64,000 nt of DNA from contig CAWBUS010000013.1 in NCBI GenBank assembly GCA_963792025.1, positions 62,001 through 126,000 on the forward strand. Reading direction: 5' to 3'. Below are positions 8,549 to 17,443 of this stretch, piece after piece. The position numbers were made by a program, and so were the translations under genes. Source of the DNA: Ginsengibacter sp963792025. GTDB taxonomy: Bacteria; Bacteroidota; Bacteroidia; Chitinophagales; Chitinophagaceae. Under the pieces are notes generated by a model that was given only the letters and a program-made list of their open reading frames with translations, made no database searches and was not told where the DNA came from. Within the stretch, counting starts at the first letter, position 1, and the number at the start of each line of letters is the position of its first letter.

Positions 8549-11035
8549 CTATTCAACCGTAGGGGCGTTTAAATTAATCTGGGTTTCTTCTTTTGGTTTT
8601 TTGAATTCCAGGTTCCCGAACTTCCAGGTAAAATTAATGCCAAAAGATCTGAAAGGTATTCTTTGAAAGTTACTAACGGTAAAGCCTGTCCCAAATACTG
8701 TGGTTCTGCGGTTGATGTATTCGTTAAAAGGATTAACGGCAGTAAAGGCGACGCTTCCTTTCTTTTTCCATATTTGCTTTCTAAGTGCCAAACTATAGGT
8801 GGTAAATGATGGATAATTGCCTTGCGCCTGGTGGCGCGCCGAATTAAAATTTCCAAAGAATTCGCCGGCGAAGGTTTTTGCAAACTGGTAGCTTGCATTC
8901 AGGTTAACACGATAGTTAAAGCTGCTGGAATTTTGACCCGGCGTAACAGCGTTTATAGTATGCCGGTAGAATCCAAAGATATTGCTTCTTAAACTGAATT
9001 TTTTATTGAGATTGATATTACCAAAAAGGCTTAAGCCCATATTGTTTTCAAGCCCGATATTTCTTCGGGTGGTCACCGCTACATTGGTGTAGGTGGAATC
9101 GCCCACCATCAGTGAAGGGTAATAAAAAACATAATCCTGTATATCATGATTATTGGCACGGTAAAATGCGCTGATAACAAAGGAGCCTTTTTCGCCAAAA
9201 TCTTTGCTATACGCTACTTCAATACGGTTACCTATCTCCGGCGTAAGATAAGGATTGCCGCTTGTAATGTTTTTAGGGTCGCTCGTATTTATAAAAGGAT
9301 TCAGGTCCCGGTAATCGGGCCGTTCAATCCTCTTTGAATAACTGAGTTTGAGAGTTTGATTATCTCCCAGTTTTCTTAAAAAAAATATTGATGGAACAAA
9401 AGTGTTGTAGCCGGGTACCTTCAATTGCTGCTGCGCATTAGAATAATAAGAATTAATATCAGTGCGCTCAAACCGGCCGCCTATTTTAGCATCGAACCAG
9501 TCGCCCACGGGAAAACTTATCTCACTATAAAAGGCGTACACTTTTTGATGATAATGTAATGCATTAGATAAAGAGCTGTCGTATAAAAAAGATTTTACTC
9601 CTGTCTGAAAACTGGATACATCAGAAGAACTGTTGATGTCATAAAAACTCATTTTACCACCGGCTCCTAAGGTGATCTTTTTGGATAACGGTTCCGTGTA
9701 ATCGATTTTTATTTCTGTTTCATTTTCTTTAGCAGGATTATAATTGAACGTTCCATAGCTAAGCGAATCCTGCGGCAGTGAATATTGATTATTGTTTGAC
9801 CTGCCTGAATTATTTCCGAAGCTGCTGTTAACAGATATGTCCAGCTCGCGGTCTTCTTTATTAAAAGTTCTTTTGTAATCAAGGTTCGCATCTGCGCTGT
9901 GAAAATGATGGGAATTGCCGGTATTATTCAATACAGAAATATCTGAAAAAAGATTTCCGGATGCATCAAACGACCGCTGGTACTGATTGATAACACCGGA
10001 ACCTGAAAAGCCGAAATTATCATAATTCACAGAGCCCGAAAAGCTATTTTTTTTATGGTATGTCCAGTCAAACCCCAGCCCGGACTCCATTCCATGCCTG
10101 TTGAAAGCTGAGCTGCCATCCTGGTGAAGGATGTCAGTAGTACTATCAATAGTATTATTTGACACCCTGTCATAGGTATTTGGCGTGCGGGAATTTAGTC
10201 TCGTATTGCCGCTTACAAATGCATTTATCCCAAAATTTTTATTTCTAGCATTAAAATTAAAAGACCCGTTTTGCAGCCTTGTGCCGCCCGTAAGTGAAAT
10301 ATTGCCATTAACTCCCTTGGCTGTATTTTTCTTCAAAATAATATTGATAATACCACCCAATCCCTGTGCATCATACTTTGCGCCGGGGTTAGTAACTACT
10401 TCAATACTTTTGATTTGGCTTGCCGGGATCGATTCTAAGACATCTGTGATACTATTACCAAAAGCTGATGAAGGTTTGCCATCTATAAGAAACCGGATGC
10501 TGGAACTGCCAGCCAACTCTACGTTTCCGTCCACATCAACCGATACTTGTGGCACTTTCTTTAAGACATCGGTAGCCACACCGCCCTGTGAAGTGAGATC
10601 CTGTTCTGCATTAAATACTATTTTATCAATCTTATTTTCGATAATGTTTGGCTTAGCCGAAACAGTTACGGTTTGCAGCATTGCAGCTTTTTTTACCAAA
10701 GACACAGTTTTGAGATCAACGGGAGCGGTTTGGTTATTTATAAGTACATTGTTAAAAGTATGGGACTTAAAGCCGATGTATTCAATTACCACTTTATAGT
10801 TACCATTGGCAACATCGTTTACCGCAAACATACCTTTGGTATCGGTAGTACTTCCGTTCACGGGCTTTTTATTACCCGCCAAAAATAAAGTGATGGTGGC
10901 ATAATTAAGGGGCTCGCCGGATAGGGAGTCAATAACTTTTCCAATGACGCCAACATGCGAAACGGGTTCTTGTTTTCGTTGGGCCTGCAGATTATAACCA
11001 GCTATAATAAGCACAAGTAAAATTCCTTTCTTCAC
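8549..11035 (-). CDS. Outer-membrane beta-barrel receptor (TonB-dependent type)
   Basis: From GTG 11035 the protein is 828 residues with a clean signal peptide (MKKGILLVLIIAGYNLQAQ). An in-frame ATG 72 bp upstream would bury the signal, so the GTG is preferred. Domain order is a carboxypeptidase-like regulatory domain (about 30-110, VIGKVIDSLSGEPLNYATI), a plug domain (about 135-245, with RFLIDGKPSS and GLGGIINIILKK) and a large C-terminal beta-barrel of the OMP_b-brl_3 type. Such proteins import or bind ligands at the outer membrane. No SusD partner is adjacent, so a glycan role is not supported. Confidence 0.88.
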   Translation of the reverse strand: MKKGILLVLIIAGYNLQAQRKQEPVSHVGVIGKVIDSLSGEPLNYATITLFLAGNKKPVNGSTTDTKGMFAVNDVANGNYKVVIEYIGFKSHTFNNVLINNQTAPVDLKTVSLVKKAAMLQTVTVSAKPNIIENKIDKIVFNAEQDLTSQGGVATDVLKKVPQVSVDVDGNVELAGSSSIRFLIDGKPSSAFGNSITDVLESIPASQIKSIEVVTNPGAKYDAQGLGGIINIILKKNTAKGVNGNISLTGGTRLQNGSFNFNARNKNFGINAFVSGNTRLNSRTPNTYDRVSNNTIDSTTDILHQDGSSAFNRHGMESGLGFDWTYHKKNSFSGSVNYDNFGFSGSGVINQYQRSFDASGNLFSDISVLNNTGNSHHFHSADANLDYKRTFNKEDRELDISVNSSFGNNSGRSNNNQYSLPQDSLSYGTFNYNPAKENETEIKIDYTEPLSKKITLGAGGKMSFYDINSSSDVSSFQTGVKSFLYDSSLSNALHYHQKVYAFYSEISFPVGDWFDAKIGGRFERTDINSYYSNAQQQLKVPGYNTFVPSIFFLRKLGDNQTLKLSYSKRIERPDYRDLNPFINTSDPKNITSGNPYLTPEIGNRIEVAYSKDFGEKGSFVISAFYRANNHDIQDYVFYYPSLMVGDSTYTNVAVTTRRNIGLENNMGLSLFGNINLNKKFSLRSNIFGFYRHTINAVTPGQNSSSFNYRVNLNASYQFAKTFAGEFFGNFNSARHQAQGNYPSFTTYSLALRKQIWKKKGSVAFTAVNPFNEYINRRTTVFGTGFTVSNFQRIPFRSFGINFTWKFGNLEFKKPKEETQINLNAPTVE

Positions 11036-11151
11036 ATCTGATAGTTGAGATGGCGCAAATTTAGTTTCGGATTCTGTAGAAAAATTGATTTTACCAGTGT
11101 GCACCATTGGGTAAATAAATTTTTCATTTTACCGTTATGTGTTCATAGGAT

Positions 11152-11328
11152 CTACTTTAAGCCTTCCTTTATTTTCTTTGAAACTATTTCAATGTTTTCT
11201 TCTTTTCCTTTATTTAGTAAGGCCTGGCAATAGGGAGTGAAATACTGGTGTTTCATCAGCATATTCAGCGTACTCCTATTCCAGCCTATAGCAGGAATTG
11301 CGTCTCTTAACTGAAGTTCCTTTTTCAC
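11152..11328 (-). CDS. Small 58-residue protein
   Basis: A short frame from GTG 11328 to TAG 11152 encodes 58 residues, starting VKKELQLRDAIPAIGWNRS and containing MLMKHQYFTPYCQALL. Its composition is that of a real soluble, helical protein, and it fills a gap that otherwise has no gene. An in-frame stop lies just upstream of the GTG, which limits the start. It is 116 bp upstream of the receptor gene on the same strand and divergent from the PepSY-like gene. The W-N-x-S-T-L pattern is faintly reminiscent of small DNA-binding modules, but no family is recognised. Confidence 0.5.
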   Translation of the reverse strand: MKKELQLRDAIPAIGWNRSTLNMLMKHQYFTPYCQALLNKGKEENIEIVSKKIKEGLK

Positions 11329-11354
11329 TTCAAATTTCGCTCAAATTCAATTTA

Positions 11355-11362
11355 TAGTTTTG
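11355..11362 (+). promoter_or_regulatory. -7 promoter element TAGTTTTG
   Basis: TAGTTTTG fits the Bacteroidota -7 consensus TAnnTTTG exactly and lies 31 bp before the ATG of the PepSY-like gene at 11393. No clear -33 TTG was found at the right distance. Confidence 0.45.
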
Positions 11363-11392
11363 TGTATCGTTAATAATTAAAACATCTAAATC

Positions 11393-11836
11393 ATGAAAAA
11401 GATTATTGGCATAACAGCAATATTGTTTGCAATGAGCAGCGCAACATTTGCGCAGGAAAATGAAGGAAGCAATGAACATATTAAAGTTCCCGCAGTTGTA
11501 GAAACAGCCCTTAAGCAAAAATACCCTGAAGCAAAAAATGTAACCTGGGAAAAGGAAGATGGAAACTATGAAGCCAACTGGGGCGGTAAATCGGGTGAAG
11601 ATAATTCTGTCCAGTTTACACCATCGGGCGCTTTTATAGAAATTGTTAAGGCAATACCTGTTAGCTCTCTTCCTAAACCTGTTATTGTGTATGTCAGCGC
11701 CCATTACAAAGGTGCAAAAATTACCGAAGCAGGCAAGGTAACAGATGCCGCAGGTAAAACATTTTATGAAGCTGAAGTTAAGGGCAAAGATGTTATTTTT
11801 GACGGGAATGGTAATTTTGTAAAAGCGGAAAAATAA
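11393..11836 (+). CDS. Exported PepSY-like protein
   Basis: This 147-residue protein has a signal peptide (MKKIIGITAILFAMSSATFAQ). It carries PepSY-like repeats: a helix VPAVVETALKQKYPEAKNVTWEK followed by strands (YEANWGG, SVQFTPSGAFIEI), then a second half with KGAKITEAGKVTDAAG and YEAEVKGKDVIFD. This is the small periplasmic PepSY_like/BLIP-fold family common in Bacteroidota, with a putative inhibitory or binding role. It has its own -7 element upstream and a strong hairpin downstream, so it is probably monocistronic although it precedes the efflux genes. Confidence 0.85.
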   Translation: MKKIIGITAILFAMSSATFAQENEGSNEHIKVPAVVETALKQKYPEAKNVTWEKEDGNYEANWGGKSGEDNSVQFTPSGAFIEIVKAIPVSSLPKPVIVYVSAHYKGAKITEAGKVTDAAGKTFYEAEVKGKDVIFDGNGNFVKAEK

Positions 11837-11859
11837 GTATTAAAGAAAATATTTTATTG

Positions 11860-11890
11860 GCTATCTTTTAAAAAGATAGCTTTTGTTTTA
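11860..11890 (+). terminator. Rho-independent terminator after PepSY-like gene
   Basis: GCTATCTTTT (11860-11869) and AAAAGATAGC (11871-11880) form a perfect 10-bp stem on a minimal loop, followed by TTTTGTTTT. It ends 5 bp before the TolC-family start at 11896 and would separate or attenuate transcription into the efflux operon. Confidence 0.7.
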
Positions 11891-11895
11891 AATAA

Positions 11896-13140
11896 ATGAA
11901 ACTGAAATTTTTTATATTTTTTCTTTCAGCGATGCCCCTATTTTGTATTGCTCAAATAAAGAACCTGTCTTATTTTGTAGACAGTTCACTTAAAAACAGT
12001 CCCCAGTTATACGAATACCGAAATCTTATTTTATCAAACAGTATCGACAGCCAGTTAATCGTTGCCGCCAATAAATTCCAGGTCAGCGGCAGCGGAAACG
12101 CATTTTATGCACCGGTGATCAATGGCTATGGCTACGACCAAATTTTAACTAACGGTCAGCAATTATCAACTTTGGTTACAGTAAATAAACAAATTTATAA
12201 TAAGAGAAACCTGGGGCTGCAGTTTAAAAACCTGCAACTGCAGCGGGATTCGTTACAGGTTACTTCGGCCATCACTGTAAAAGATATTAAAAAATCAATC
12301 ATAACTCAGTATATAACTACTTATGGCGATCAACTGCAAATTGATTTTAATAACGAAGTAATTGCCCTGCTCAGCAATGAAGAATCCATATTAAAAAAAC
12401 TTACACAAAAAAATGTGTACAAACAGGCCGACTATTTATCATTCCTGGTAACGTTGCAACAGCAGGAATTAACCCGCAGCCAGCTTTTAGTTCAATATAA
12501 AAATGATTACGCTACTTTAAATTACCTGGCTGGCATTACAGATACATCCGCAACTCAACTGGCAGAACCTGGTATTTCAGTTGCAAAATATTTTATTGAT
12601 GATAGCAGCGCTTTTTTTCTAAAATATAAAATTGACAGTCTTCAGTTAGTGAATCAACGCTCTATAGTAGACATTGGGTACAGGCCTAAAGTAAATGTTT
12701 TTGCTGATGCCGGATATCAATCTTCGTTTATGGTTACACCATATAAAAACTTCGGAACAAATGTGGGTATTAACCTTACCATACCAATCTATGATGGGCA
12801 TCAAAGGCAATTGCAATACACGAAAATCAACATCATGGAAAGAACAAGGCAAAGACAAAAAGATTATTTTACCCAACAGTTAACGCAGCAGATACAGCAA
12901 TTACAACAACAATTAAATGCAATAGATGGACTTAAAGAAGCGATCGATAAACAAATAGAATACTTAAAAACGCTGATACAGGTAAATGGAAAGTTGCTCG
13001 AAACGGGCGATTTAAAAATAACAGATTATGTACTGGCACTTAATAATTATATTACTTCCAGAAACCTGGTAGTACAAAATATGATTACCCGTTATCAAAT
13101 TATTAACCAACTGAATTATTGGAACTCCGCCAATCAATAA
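11896..13140 (+). CDS. TolC-family outer-membrane efflux protein
   Basis: This 414-residue protein has a signal peptide (MKLKFFIFFLSAMPLFCIAQ) and long amphipathic helices typical of the outer-membrane-factor family: SLKNSPQLYEYRN near the start, QLQIDFNNEVIALLSNEES, a NVGINLTIPIYDG beta-barrel strand and a Gln-rich coiled coil (QQLTQQIQQLQQQLNAI). At 414 residues it is slightly short for the family. It forms the channel of a tripartite pump with the adaptor at 13167 and permease at 14266, which follow in the same direction. Confidence 0.88.
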   Translation: MKLKFFIFFLSAMPLFCIAQIKNLSYFVDSSLKNSPQLYEYRNLILSNSIDSQLIVAANKFQVSGSGNAFYAPVINGYGYDQILTNGQQLSTLVTVNKQIYNKRNLGLQFKNLQLQRDSLQVTSAITVKDIKKSIITQYITTYGDQLQIDFNNEVIALLSNEESILKKLTQKNVYKQADYLSFLVTLQQQELTRSQLLVQYKNDYATLNYLAGITDTSATQLAEPGISVAKYFIDDSSAFFLKYKIDSLQLVNQRSIVDIGYRPKVNVFADAGYQSSFMVTPYKNFGTNVGINLTIPIYDGHQRQLQYTKINIMERTRQRQKDYFTQQLTQQIQQLQQQLNAIDGLKEAIDKQIEYLKTLIQVNGKLLETGDLKITDYVLALNNYITSRNLVVQNMITRYQIINQLNYWNSANQ

Positions 13141-13166
13141 AAGATTAAGCATACAAACTGCAGGCT

Positions 13167-14099
13167 ATGAAAAAAAATTCCGGGGAAATAATTTTACTAC
13201 TCGCCTTTTTAATATCAATCATCTGTGGTTGTAAACAAAAAAGCACCGACACTGCTGACGAAGCAACTACGGAAACACGTACACCCGTAACCGTTACATC
13301 GGTTAGTTATGGCCCGTTGCAACAATATATTGAATTGAATGCCACTTCATCGTTCCTGCAAAAAAGCTATGTAAAGTCAAATATCATCGGGTACGTTAAA
13401 AATGTAAATGTAAAAATTGGCGACTTTGTAAATAAAGGGCAGACGTTATTTGTTTTGAAAACAAAAGAAGCAGAAGCTATTGGCAACTCTGTCAATAGCC
13501 TTGATCCTGATTTTAAATTTTCCGGCGTCAACACAATTCCCGCAAACAGCAATGGTTTTATCGCAGAACTGGATCACCAGCCGGGTGATTATGTGCAGGA
13601 CGGGGAACAACTGGCCATAATAAGCGATTCTAAAAGTTTTGCCTTTATAATGAATGTGCCTTATGAAGACATTCCTTATGTGTCCGTTGGCAAAAATGTT
13701 GAAATAATACTGCCGGGTAACGAGCGTTTAACCGGTGTGGTTAGTTCTCCGATGCCGATGATGGATTCCGTGTCGCAAACACAAACTTTTGCAGTAAAAG
13801 CAAATACGTCTCATAAGATTCCGCAAAACCTGGTGGCGGCAATACGAATTGTAAAAGTTGCGGAACCCAATGCTTCAACGTTGCCTAAAAATTCTGTTTT
13901 ATCTAATGAGACGCAATCAGAATTCTGGGTAATGAAAATGATTAATGATACTACCGCGGTAAAGGTTCCGGTAAAAAAAGGATTGGAAAGTGGTGACAGT
14001 GTTGAAATTGTTTCACCTGAATTTTCTCCAAAAGATAAAATTCTATTAAGCGGAAATTACGGACTTGCGGACACTGCTTTGGTAATAATTCAAAAGTAA
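13167..14099 (+). CDS. RND efflux periplasmic adaptor (lipoprotein)
   Basis: This 310-residue protein has a lipoprotein signal with probable lipid-attached Cys22 (ISIICGC). The HlyD/MFP pattern is visible: a first half-lipoyl strand VKSNIIGYVKNVNVKIGDFV with GQTLFVL, then the matching half FIAELDHQPGDYVQDGEQL, a beta-barrel region and a membrane-proximal end (KVPVKKGLESGDSVEI, GLADTALV). The helical hairpin between the lipoyl halves is very short (about 40 residues). It links the TolC-family channel to the RND permease. Confidence 0.87.
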   Translation: MKKNSGEIILLLAFLISIICGCKQKSTDTADEATTETRTPVTVTSVSYGPLQQYIELNATSSFLQKSYVKSNIIGYVKNVNVKIGDFVNKGQTLFVLKTKEAEAIGNSVNSLDPDFKFSGVNTIPANSNGFIAELDHQPGDYVQDGEQLAIISDSKSFAFIMNVPYEDIPYVSVGKNVEIILPGNERLTGVVSSPMPMMDSVSQTQTFAVKANTSHKIPQNLVAAIRIVKVAEPNASTLPKNSVLSNETQSEFWVMKMINDTTAVKVPVKKGLESGDSVEIVSPEFSPKDKILLSGNYGLADTALVIIQK

Positions 14100-14100
14100 T

Positions 14101-14262
14101 GTACGAAGTGCGGTGTACGATGTACGGTGTTTATAAAACTGATGAATCACTTCATGCTATAAAAATTAAAAGCAAACAACCTTAGGACTTCGGAGTAAGT
14201 CTTTTCCTTCTCCCACGGGAGAAGCCCGCCCGTGCCGGTACGGACGGGGGTTGGATGAGGCC
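14101..14262. repeat. Intergenic palindromic repeat cluster
   Basis: Between the adaptor and permease genes lies repetitive DNA. It begins with an imperfect tandem run of 'gtacgatgtacggtgt' type at 14101-14130. It continues with GACTT/AAGTC, a perfect hairpin TTCTCCC-AC-GGGAGAA (14208-14223) and a GC-rich imperfect hairpin CCCGTGCCG/CGGACGGG (14229-14248), ending GGATGAGGCC. The TTCTCCC hairpin with the GGATGAGG edge resembles the dispersed palindromic elements seen in many bacterial genomes. It ends 3 bp before the permease ATG. Confidence 0.6.
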
Positions 14263-14265
14263 ATT

Positions 14266-17200
14266 ATGAAAAATTATTTTACTACACATAAAAGCCCTTT
14301 AACTGTTGTCCTCTTTATGTTGATAGCAGGTGGATTGTTCGCGTATGCGAAATTGCAGACCTCCCTCTTTCCTGAAATCACCTTTCCAAAAATAAAAATT
14401 ATTGCAGATGCTGGACTGCAGCCAGTTGACAGGATGATGGTCAATGTAACCCGGCCCCTGGAAAACGCCATAAAGCAAGTGCCCGATCTAACCGATATCC
14501 GCAGTTCAACAAGCCGCGGAAGTTGCGAAATATCGGCCTATATAAATTGGGATGCAAACGTCGATATCAGCCAGCAAAAAATAGAAGCGAGGATTGCCGA
14601 GATCAGAAACAGTTTACCTCCGGAGGTAAACATAACGGTAGAAAAAATGAATCCGTCCATTTTACCGGTAATGGGTTACTCAGTTGAGAGCCATCAACTC
14701 TCTCCTATCGAATTAAAAGAACTGGCAACATACACCATAAAACCCTACCTGAGCCAGGTGGCAGGTGTTTCCGAAATAAGGGTCATTGGCGGCAAATCCA
14801 AAGAGTTTTGGATAAAACTCGACCACCAAAAGATGAGTTCCCTTTCGGTAACTCCCGATGCCATAGGCAATGCATTGGCGCAAACAAATTTTCTAAAGTC
14901 AAATGGTTATCTTTCTGATTATAGATACCTCTATCTAACGGTTACCGATGCTTCCGTCCAATCGCTGGATGATTTAAAAAATGTTGTGGTCAGCAATAAC
15001 AGCAAACGCATTGTTCGGTTACAGGATATTGCCGATATACAAATAAACGAGGCTGTTCAATACATAAAAGTAAATGCCAATGGTAAAGAAGGTTTGCTGG
15101 TAGCGGTTATAAAACAACCCAACAGCAATCTCGTTGATGTATCGAAACAAATGGAAGATAAAATCGATGAGTTAAGAAAAACACTTCCAAAAGATGTAGT
15201 TATCAAGCCATATTATATCCAGGCCAATTTTGTGAACGATGTGGTAACGAGCGTTACAGATAGTTTGTGGATCGGTCTTGCATTGGCAATCGTAGTAGCT
15301 ATCATCTTTCTCAGGTCGTTTAAAGCAAGCGCCACTATTTTAATTACAATACCAGTTACGCTTGGCGCCACATTGATAGCACTTTACGGTATCGGCTACA
15401 CGCTGAATATAATGACCCTTGGCGCTATTGCCGCAGCAATAGGTTTAATTATTGATGATGCCATTGTAGTTGTTGAACAAATACATCGTACACACGAGGA
15501 AGATCCCGGAGATGAATATAAAAATATAGTTCACAATGCGATCAGGTATTTATTCCCGGCAATGGTTGGCTCGTCCATGAGCACTATCGTTATATTTATT
15601 CCATTCATGCTGATGAGCGGAGTGGCAGGCGCCTATTTTAATGTGCTTACCAATACAATGATTATTACACTGGTATGCTCGTTCTTCGTAACGTGGCTCG
15701 GCCTGCCGGTTGTTTATCTCTGGTTTTCGCGTAAAAAGAAAAGTGAAAACATGGTCGTCAAAACAAACACAGCCCATGAAGTAAAAAAACAAACATGGGT
15801 GTCATGGTTTATTACCAGGCCGTGGATCAGTTTTATTTTTGTTGCGGGGTTAGTAGTGGCAATTGTATTAGTATTGCCAAAATTAGAGACCGGTTTTTTG
15901 CCTGAAATGGACGAAGGAAGCATTGTGCTGGATTACGCCTCTATACCCGGAACTTCTTTAACCGAAACTGATAAGGAATTACAGGCAATAGAAAAAATCA
16001 TAATTGCTGATCCTAACGTAACAGCCTATTCGCGCCGTACCGGAACGCAGATGGGTTTCTTTATTACCGAACCCAACACGGGGGATTACCTGATTCAGTT
16101 AAAAAAGAACCGCAAGAAAACAACCGACCAGGTTATCGAAGAATTAAGAGAACAAATCGAATCTTCGCAACCAGCGCTTAGGGTAGATTTCGGTCAGGTA
16201 ATTACCGATATGCTGGGTGATTTGATGACATCAGTACAGCCCATTGAAATAAAGATTTTTGGTGAAGACCAGCAGGTGTTACATGACCTTTCAAGGCAGG
16301 TTAAAAAAGTGGTTGACAATACCAAAGGTACCGCCGATGCATTTGATGGAATTGTTATTGCGGGACCGTCCATAAGTGTTCAGCCTGATTACTCAAAACT
16401 GGCACAGTTTGGAATTACTCCCGCCAATCTTCAATACCAGGTACAAACTTCGCTGGAAGGAAATATAATCGGCAGTATATATGATAAAGACCGCGTTTAC
16501 CCGGTACGGTTAGTTTACCCCAACAGCAGGCAAATGAGCGTGGACGACATGAAAAAGTTACAGATTTTTTTGCCCGACGGACGATTAAAATCTATAAGTG
16601 AATTAGCTACCATACAAGTTAATCAGGGCGATGTAGAAATCCAGCGGGAGAATCTTCAATCGATGGGTGTTGTTACGGCAAGGCTTGATAACCGCGACCT
16701 GGGCAGCGCTATAAAAGAAATTAAAGCCGGCATAAACAGGCAAGTCCATCTTCCCCAGGGTTATACAATAGAATACGGCGGTGAATACCAGCAGCAGCAA
16801 AAATCTTTCTCTGAACTTTTAATGATATTGATTGCTTCAAGCATTCTTGTATTCGGCGTAATTCTGTTTTTATTTAAAAGTGTAAAAACGGCTCTTGCTA
16901 TTTTATTTATTGCCGTGTTGGGCATTGCAGGAAGTTACATCGCATTGTTCATTACGCACACACCTTTAAATGTTGGAAGCTATACCGGCCTCATTATGAT
17001 CGTTGGAATTATTGGCGAAAATTCCATCTTTACGTACCTCCAGTTTAAAGATACTTTGCGTGAAAAACCGGTAGATGATTCTATCGTCTACGCTATTTCC
17101 ACCCGCTTGCGGCCCAAGCTCATGACTGCCTTAGGCGCTATCATTGCACTAATGCCCCTGGCTTTGGGAATAGGCGCCGGTGCACAACTGCATCAACCGT

Positions 17201-17307
17201 TAGCTATTGCAGTTATAGGGGGTTTTATTATTGCATTGCCGTTGCTGTTGATCGTTCTTCCAAGCATGTTGAGATTGCTATATAAAAATTACAAGCCGAA
17301 GGTTTAG
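14266..17307 (+). CDS. RND-family efflux permease
   Basis: From ATG 14266 the product is 1013 residues. A TTG 15 bp upstream lies in the palindromic repeat and is rejected. The architecture is that of the AcrB/CusA superfamily: a first helix, a large periplasmic loop, a helix block with TM4 signature GLIIDDAIVVVEQI (Asp397-Asp398, proton relay), a second periplasmic loop beginning near LETGFLPEMDEGS, and a final helix block with MIVGIIGENSIF. Use of ENS in place of a second acidic pair is normal. It pumps substrates using the proton gradient; substrate class (drug, lipid or metal) is undetermined. Confidence 0.9.
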   Translation: MKNYFTTHKSPLTVVLFMLIAGGLFAYAKLQTSLFPEITFPKIKIIADAGLQPVDRMMVNVTRPLENAIKQVPDLTDIRSSTSRGSCEISAYINWDANVDISQQKIEARIAEIRNSLPPEVNITVEKMNPSILPVMGYSVESHQLSPIELKELATYTIKPYLSQVAGVSEIRVIGGKSKEFWIKLDHQKMSSLSVTPDAIGNALAQTNFLKSNGYLSDYRYLYLTVTDASVQSLDDLKNVVVSNNSKRIVRLQDIADIQINEAVQYIKVNANGKEGLLVAVIKQPNSNLVDVSKQMEDKIDELRKTLPKDVVIKPYYIQANFVNDVVTSVTDSLWIGLALAIVVAIIFLRSFKASATILITIPVTLGATLIALYGIGYTLNIMTLGAIAAAIGLIIDDAIVVVEQIHRTHEEDPGDEYKNIVHNAIRYLFPAMVGSSMSTIVIFIPFMLMSGVAGAYFNVLTNTMIITLVCSFFVTWLGLPVVYLWFSRKKKSENMVVKTNTAHEVKKQTWVSWFITRPWISFIFVAGLVVAIVLVLPKLETGFLPEMDEGSIVLDYASIPGTSLTETDKELQAIEKIIIADPNVTAYSRRTGTQMGFFITEPNTGDYLIQLKKNRKKTTDQVIEELREQIESSQPALRVDFGQVITDMLGDLMTSVQPIEIKIFGEDQQVLHDLSRQVKKVVDNTKGTADAFDGIVIAGPSISVQPDYSKLAQFGITPANLQYQVQTSLEGNIIGSIYDKDRVYPVRLVYPNSRQMSVDDMKKLQIFLPDGRLKSISELATIQVNQGDVEIQRENLQSMGVVTARLDNRDLGSAIKEIKAGINRQVHLPQGYTIEYGGEYQQQQKSFSELLMILIASSILVFGVILFLFKSVKTALAILFIAVLGIAGSYIALFITHTPLNVGSYTGLIMIVGIIGENSIFTYLQFKDTLREKPVDDSIVYAISTRLRPKLMTALGAIIALMPLALGIGAGAQLHQPLAIAVIGGFIIALPLLLIVLPSMLRLLYKNYKPKV

Positions 17308-17443
17308 GTAATATTGACCCAGGACCTTCGATGCGTTTTCGCTTTAAGTAAAAAGAAGGCTAAACGAATTTTGGTTTAAACAGCTTAAAAAAAATAATTT
17401 TCCCTTAACTAACGTTTTGTAATTTTCAGTAAACAATACCGGG

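Noticed and set aside
10185..10799. 204-codon + strand frame inside the receptor gene
   Set aside because: Antisense to a well-supported barrel receptor; no independent signal.
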